Assembly: GCA_041677345.1 (NCBI GenBank) | Contig: JBAYQE010000031.1 | Location: 1 to 26,606, forward strand | From: JALOAT01 sp041677345 | GTDB lineage: Bacteria; Pseudomonadota; Gammaproteobacteria; Thiohalomonadales; Thiohalomonadaceae | Direction of reading: 5' to 3' | Length of the DNA: 26,606 bases | In this document: positions 23,863-26,606 of the stretch, one piece after another | Layout of the letters: every line of letters begins with the position of its first letter | Position numbering within the stretch: position 1 is the first letter of the stretch | Notes under the pieces: generated by a model | The model's database searches: none | Told to the model about the DNA's origin: nothing | Seen by the model: the letters and a program-made list of their open reading frames with translations, nothing else | Program-made: the position numbers and the translations under genes

Positions 23863-24309
23863 TCATACGGCAACCTTCACTACGACCTTGTGGATGCTCC
23901 CGGCGTTCACCAGAGGCGCGTGTGCATCTCCAGGGAAAAAGATGCAGAAGCATCCCGCCGGCGTGACCACCCAGCTCTCGGGCACGTCGTCGAAGAACTG
24001 GATGTCCTTTTGTTCGCTGTATTCCCCGAGCGGCTGCGTGCAATCCGCCGCCGGCTTCCAGCCCATTTCATCGCTACCGGCAATGATGAACTGGATGTCG
24101 ATGAAACGCCGATGGCATTCCAGCGGAGCCTCATCGCGGGTACGGCCGTGGCCCTGGGAGACGATGGCGAAAACATCCTCGCCGGCGATGACATGGCGTC
24201 CCTGCGGCAGGGCGCTGAGATCCGTATCGCTCAGGAACGCGAAGGCTCGGGGGAAGTGACGATGCAGGGCATGGTAGTGTGAGGCATTGGCCAGGGTGTC
24301 GAGTATCAT
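23863..24309 (-). CDS. YhcH/YjgK/YiaL (TabA-like, DUF386) family protein
   Basis: The 148-aa cupin-like protein carries the family blocks: MILDTLANASHY at the start, then LECHRRFIDIQFIIAGSDEMGW, QFFDDVPESW, CIFFPGDAHAPLV and KVVVKVAV. In characterised relatives these His and Glu residues line a metal-containing pocket. E. coli TabA affects biofilm formation, and YhcH sits in sialic-acid operons. No sugar genes are adjacent here, so the substrate is open. The start is uncertain: ATG 24309 gives the family N-terminus but has a poor ribosome site, and ATG 24339 (ten residues longer) is possible. It is divergent from the ABC genes at 24441. Confidence 0.92.
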   Translation of the reverse strand: MILDTLANASHYHALHRHFPRAFAFLSDTDLSALPQGRHVIAGEDVFAIVSQGHGRTRDEAPLECHRRFIDIQFIIAGSDEMGWKPAADCTQPLGEYSEQKDIQFFDDVPESWVVTPAGCFCIFFPGDAHAPLVNAGSIHKVVVKVAV

Positions 24310-24440
24310 GGTGTGACCGTTCAGGCGAAGATGACGCATCTTAAGGGGCGCATCCTTTGCTGAAAAGGCCGGCATGAATTACCCGGGACTACGCTTTTCC
24401 GTGACAGGCCATGCCATTATCACCAAGGCGAAAGGAAGCC

Positions 24441-25181
24441 ATGCCGGTGCTCGCAGTGGACAACCTGGGCAAGGCCTATGCCGGAGGCACTGCGGTGGCG
24501 GGTGTCTCGTTCCAGGTGGGGCGTAATGAGATCGTCGGCTTGCTTGGCCCTAATGGGGCGGGCAAGACCACCATCATTAACATGATCCTCTGCGTGCTGG
24601 AGCCTACGGCAGGGCGCATCCGCATCGAGGGCACTGATATTGCGACCGATCGCGCGGGCGCGTTGGCATGCACCAACTTCGCCGCCGTGTACGCCCCACT
24701 GCCCGGCAATCTCACCGTGGCCCAGAACCTCCGTATCTTCGGCATGCTCTACGGCGTGCACGACCTTGCCGGGCGCATCGACGCACTGCTGGCGCAATAC
24801 GATCTCGAACACTTCCGCCATACCAAATGCGGCGTGCTCTCGTCGGGCGAGCAGACCCGCGTGTCCCTGGCCAAGGCCATGCTGAACAGCCCGCGTCTGT
24901 TGTTGCTGGACGAACCCACGGCCTCGCTCGATCCCGCCGCCGCCGACGACATCCGCCACCGTATCCGCGACTTCGCCTCGCGCGGTACCTGCGGTGTGTT
25001 GTGGACCTCCCACAACATGTATGAGGTGGAGGCGGTGTGTGACCGCGTGTTGTTCCTGTCGCGGGGCCGGATCCTGCTGGAAGGAAATCCAAAAACACTT
25101 CCGGGTGAGCATGGCAAGGCGAACCTCGAGCAACTGTTCATTGCTCTGGCACGTGAGCCGCTGGCGCTGGGCGCGGGCTGA
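24441..25181 (+). CDS. ABC-2 exporter ATP-binding protein
   Basis: The 246-aa nucleotide-binding subunit has Walker A GPNGAGKT at 36-43, signature LSSGEQ at 133-138 rather than LSGGQ, Walker B LLLLDEP at 153-159, D-loop SLDP, and a His switch (TSHNMYEVE). The usual Q-loop Gln is missing: the region reads FAAVYAPLPGNLTVAQNL, where most relatives have PQ. A similar P-L-P-G-N-L-T form exists in a subgroup of ABC-2 ATPases, from memory, so this may be a subfamily trait. ATG 24441 has AAGGAAG 6 nt upstream. It is followed after 4 nt by its permease, so the pair forms a complete exporter. The substrate is unknown. Confidence 0.94.
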   Translation: MPVLAVDNLGKAYAGGTAVAGVSFQVGRNEIVGLLGPNGAGKTTIINMILCVLEPTAGRIRIEGTDIATDRAGALACTNFAAVYAPLPGNLTVAQNLRIFGMLYGVHDLAGRIDALLAQYDLEHFRHTKCGVLSSGEQTRVSLAKAMLNSPRLLLLDEPTASLDPAAADDIRHRIRDFASRGTCGVLWTSHNMYEVEAVCDRVLFLSRGRILLEGNPKTLPGEHGKANLEQLFIALAREPLALGAG

Positions 25182-25185
25182 ATCC

Positions 25186-25989
25186 ATGAGCATCCAGCGT
25201 ATCGCGGCCGTGGCCTTGCGCCAGTTTTACCTGATGCGCGGCAGCCCCGCGCGTGTCCTGCCGCTGTTCGCCTGGGTGGCCATCGATATCGTCCTGTGGG
25301 GCTACATCACCCGCTTTCTCAACGAGGTGTCCGCTGCAGGACTGGATTTCGTACCTTTGCTGCTCGGTGCCGTGCTGTTGTGGGACTTTTTCGGGCGTGT
25401 CATGCAGGGGGTGACCACCACCTTTTTCGAAGACGTGTGGTCGCGCAATTTCCTGAACCTGTTCGCGACGCCCATCTCCGTGGGTGAATACGTGGGCGGT
25501 CTGGTGGTCTCCAGCATCATTACCAGCACCGTGGCACTGTTTGTGATGCTGGCGCTGGCGAGTGCGGTGTTCGGGCTTTCCTATTTCACCTACGGCCTCG
25601 CCTTCATTCCCTTCCTGCTGGTGCTGTTCCTGTTCGGCATCGCCCTGGGGGTGTTCGCGAGCGCCACCGTGCTGCGCCTCGGCCCGGCCGCGGAATGGCT
25701 CATCTGGCCCATTCCGGCGTTGTTGTCACCCTTCGTCGGCGTGTTCTATCCGCTCGCCACCTTGCCGGAGTGGATGCAGGTGTTGGCTTACGCACTGCCG
25801 CCGTCCTACGTTTTCGAAGGCATGCGGGCGTTGCTGGCCGGCGGGCCGTTTTCGGTCTGGGCCCTGTTGTTCGGGGTGGTGTTGGCGGTGTTGTATGTGG
25901 TGGGGGCGGGGTGGTTTTTCGTGCGGGTGTATCGGCACGCGGTGAGGACGGGATTGTTGGCGAGGTATAGCGCGGAGACGGTGAGTTGA
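25186..25989 (+). CDS. ABC-2 type exporter permease
   Basis: The 267-aa integral membrane protein has about six hydrophobic segments. It begins with the RQFYLMRGSPARVL helix and contains VWSRNFLNLFATPISVGEYV, the cytoplasmic loop typical of ABC-2 permeases. A C-terminal PALLSPFVGVFYPLATLPEWMQ block precedes the last helices. It is the partner of the ATPase that ends 4 nt upstream. The layout differs from yadGH (different sequence, opposite strand), so the window encodes two unrelated ABC-2 exporters. A family C REP begins 15 nt after the stop. Confidence 0.93.
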   Translation: MSIQRIAAVALRQFYLMRGSPARVLPLFAWVAIDIVLWGYITRFLNEVSAAGLDFVPLLLGAVLLWDFFGRVMQGVTTTFFEDVWSRNFLNLFATPISVGEYVGGLVVSSIITSTVALFVMLALASAVFGLSYFTYGLAFIPFLLVLFLFGIALGVFASATVLRLGPAAEWLIWPIPALLSPFVGVFYPLATLPEWMQVLAYALPPSYVFEGMRALLAGGPFSVWALLFGVVLAVLYVVGAGWFFVRVYRHAVRTGLLARYSAETVS

Positions 25990-26004
25990 TGGGGCGAGTG
26001 TGGC

Positions 26005-26270
26005 GTAGGTCACGTTGGCACGGAGCGGCTACGTGACGTTTTGGCCGTGTTTGCGTGATCGAAGGATGCGCTACGCGCGAAGAATGTTTTTGACGGGGGA
26101 TTCCGTCCCCCTACGCCGGGTTCCTTTTCTTTGAGCGGCCAAAGAAAAGTACCTCGTCGTAGGGGGGCGAAAACCCCCGTCTAATCAATCTTCGCGCGAA
26201 GCGCAGCCTTCGAAATACCGCACGACGCGAATGTTGCGAAGATGTCACGTAGCTTCGCAACGTGACCTAC
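26005..26270. repeat. Family C REP inverted pair flanking a nested palindrome
   Basis: Unit 26005-26039 (+) and unit 26242-26270 (-) form an opposed pair. The second is the third exact copy of the 29-bp unit at 7572-7600. The first has a less perfect upper stem (GGCAC against GCGGC). The space between them, about 200 nt, holds element D instead of the 14-24-nt linkers seen at the other C loci. Confidence 0.9.
26060..26212. repeat. Element D: three-layer nested palindrome
   Basis: Outer arms 26060-26084 (CGAAGGATGCGCTACGCGCG) and 26188-26212; middle arms 26093-26115 (ACGGGGGATTCCGTCCCCCT) and 26158-26180; inner arms CTTTTCTTT at 26124-26132 and AAAGAAAAG at 26141-26149. All three layers share one centre. 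The middle arms each carry their own C-run/G-run hairpin. With the surrounding C pair there are four concentric inverted layers. No open frame of note lies inside. Confidence 0.88.
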
Positions 26271-26315
26271 GTCGTCACCCGTCCGTTACACCGCCGCAAC
26301 GCCACCCCGCGAATC

Positions 26316-26340
26316 GGGAGCGGAAGCTCGCTCCACAAGG
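26316..26340. repeat. REP-like element downstream of valS
   Basis: The reverse complement reads CCTTGTGGAGCGAGCTTCCG and on, the same family as 4327-4353. It lies 4 nt beyond the valS stop codon, in the usual position for a REP that protects or ends a transcript. Confidence 0.75.
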
Positions 26341-26344
26341 AAGG

Positions 26345-26606
26345 CTACAGCTTGCCGATGCGCTCCACCTGCTCTTCGAGCTTGGCAATCGCCCCGCGCA
26401 TCTCCTCCACGCGCTTGCGCTCGCCCGCGACCACTTCGGGCTTGGCCTTTTCGGCGAAGTTGGGGTTGGCCAGCTTGGTTTCGCCGCGTTCCAGGTCGTT
26501 GCGCAGCTTGGCGATCTCCTTGGCGAGGCGCGCGAGTTCTGCGTCCTTGTCGATGAGGCCGGCGAGGGGGATGCAGAGTTTCATCTCGCCCACCAGCGAC
26601 ACGGCG
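26345..26606 (-). CDS. valS: Valyl-tRNA synthetase, C-terminal end (partial)
   Basis: Only the last 86 or so codons are inside the window, and the frame runs off the end at 26606. The visible part is the ValS C-terminal coiled coil (tRNA-binding arm): a MKLCIPLAGLIDKDAELARL entry, then alternating Lys/Glu helices with KLRNDLERGETKLANPNFAEKA, a loop, and a second helix ending EEQVERIGKL. The NPNF(A/V)EKAP-like turn is specific to ValS. The internal GTG at 26602 is not a start. A REP element directly follows the stop. Confidence 0.95.
   Translation of the reverse strand, partial: AVSLVGEMKLCIPLAGLIDKDAELARLAKEIAKLRNDLERGETKLANPNFAEKAKPEVVAGERKRVEEMRGAIAKLEEQVERIGKL

Noticed and set aside
23700..23873. 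Longer form of the small membrane protein
   Set aside because: The added 58 residues are compositionally poor, run across the direct repeat, and lack a ribosome site, whereas GGAGG precedes the GTG at 23699.
26041..26240. Insertion sequence remnant inside the third C pair
   Set aside because: No transposase-like frame and no terminal repeats of a known insertion sequence; the region is made entirely of nested palindromes.

Overview
This is a GC-rich bacterial chromosome segment, most likely from a gammaproteobacterium of the Chromatiales/Ectothiorhodospiraceae type. That placement is an inference. It rests on the order ilvC - psd-like - pssA - leuA, on close YadG/YadH, RimI, RF3, TcdA and ValS homologues, and on GTAG-type REP sequences. 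No phage, plasmid, CRISPR, rRNA or tRNA gene was found. Most of the window is core metabolism, translation and transport.

Layout. 84-4296 (+) holds ilvC with its own terminator, a degenerate phosphatidylserine-decarboxylase-like gene, pssA and leuA, so branched-chain amino-acid synthesis is interleaved with phospholipid synthesis. 4398-5617 (+) is a translationally coupled pair, a family-4 uracil-DNA glycosylase and rimI. 5884-9580 (+) holds prfC and an orphan GspE/PilB-type ATPase. 9768-11675 (-) is the yadGH ABC-2 exporter. 11805-14729 (-) is a large M16C (PreP-like) zinc protease. 15026-16530 (+) is a coupled tatD-family hydrolase and tcdA. 16826-18070 (+) is a UMF1-type MFS transporter. 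18177-21256 (-) is a PAS-GAF-GAF-PAS-GGDEF-EAL signalling gene broken inside its second GAF domain by an apparent 1-nt deletion. 21681-22708 (+) is an unknown helical protein and a cytochrome b561. 22892-24309 (-) holds a DUF2721 membrane protein, a 72-aa two-segment membrane protein and a YhcH/TabA-like protein. 24441-25989 (+) is a second ABC-2 exporter. 26345-26606 (-) is the 3' end of valS.

The most unusual part lies between the genes. Nearly every gap of more than 100 bp from 2.6 to 16.8 kb, and again at 26.0-26.3 kb, is filled by inverted-repeat elements, many nested inside one another. Labels used here: family A = arms of iterated ACACGGGG-like units around an inverted pair of GTAGGAGCGGCC REPs (three copies); family B = arms of iterated ACGCAAAG-like units (four copies); family C = REP hairpins beginning GTAGGTCACGTTG with a T:T mismatch and covarying upper stems (seven units at three loci, including three exact 29-bp copies); D = a three-layer palindrome inside the third C pair; E = arms of a 10-bp TTTGCGTTCA tandem. 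Nothing of this kind was seen between 16.8 and 26.0 kb.

Three proteins depart from their families at key residues: the Psd-like protein lacks both the pyruvoyl-forming Ser and the processing His; the uracil-DNA glycosylase has only three cysteines where its family uses four Fe-S ligands; and the GGDEF-EAL protein is split. I found no clearly new multi-gene defence or mobile system. The strongest candidates for something undescribed are the nested REP composites and the Psd-like protein.
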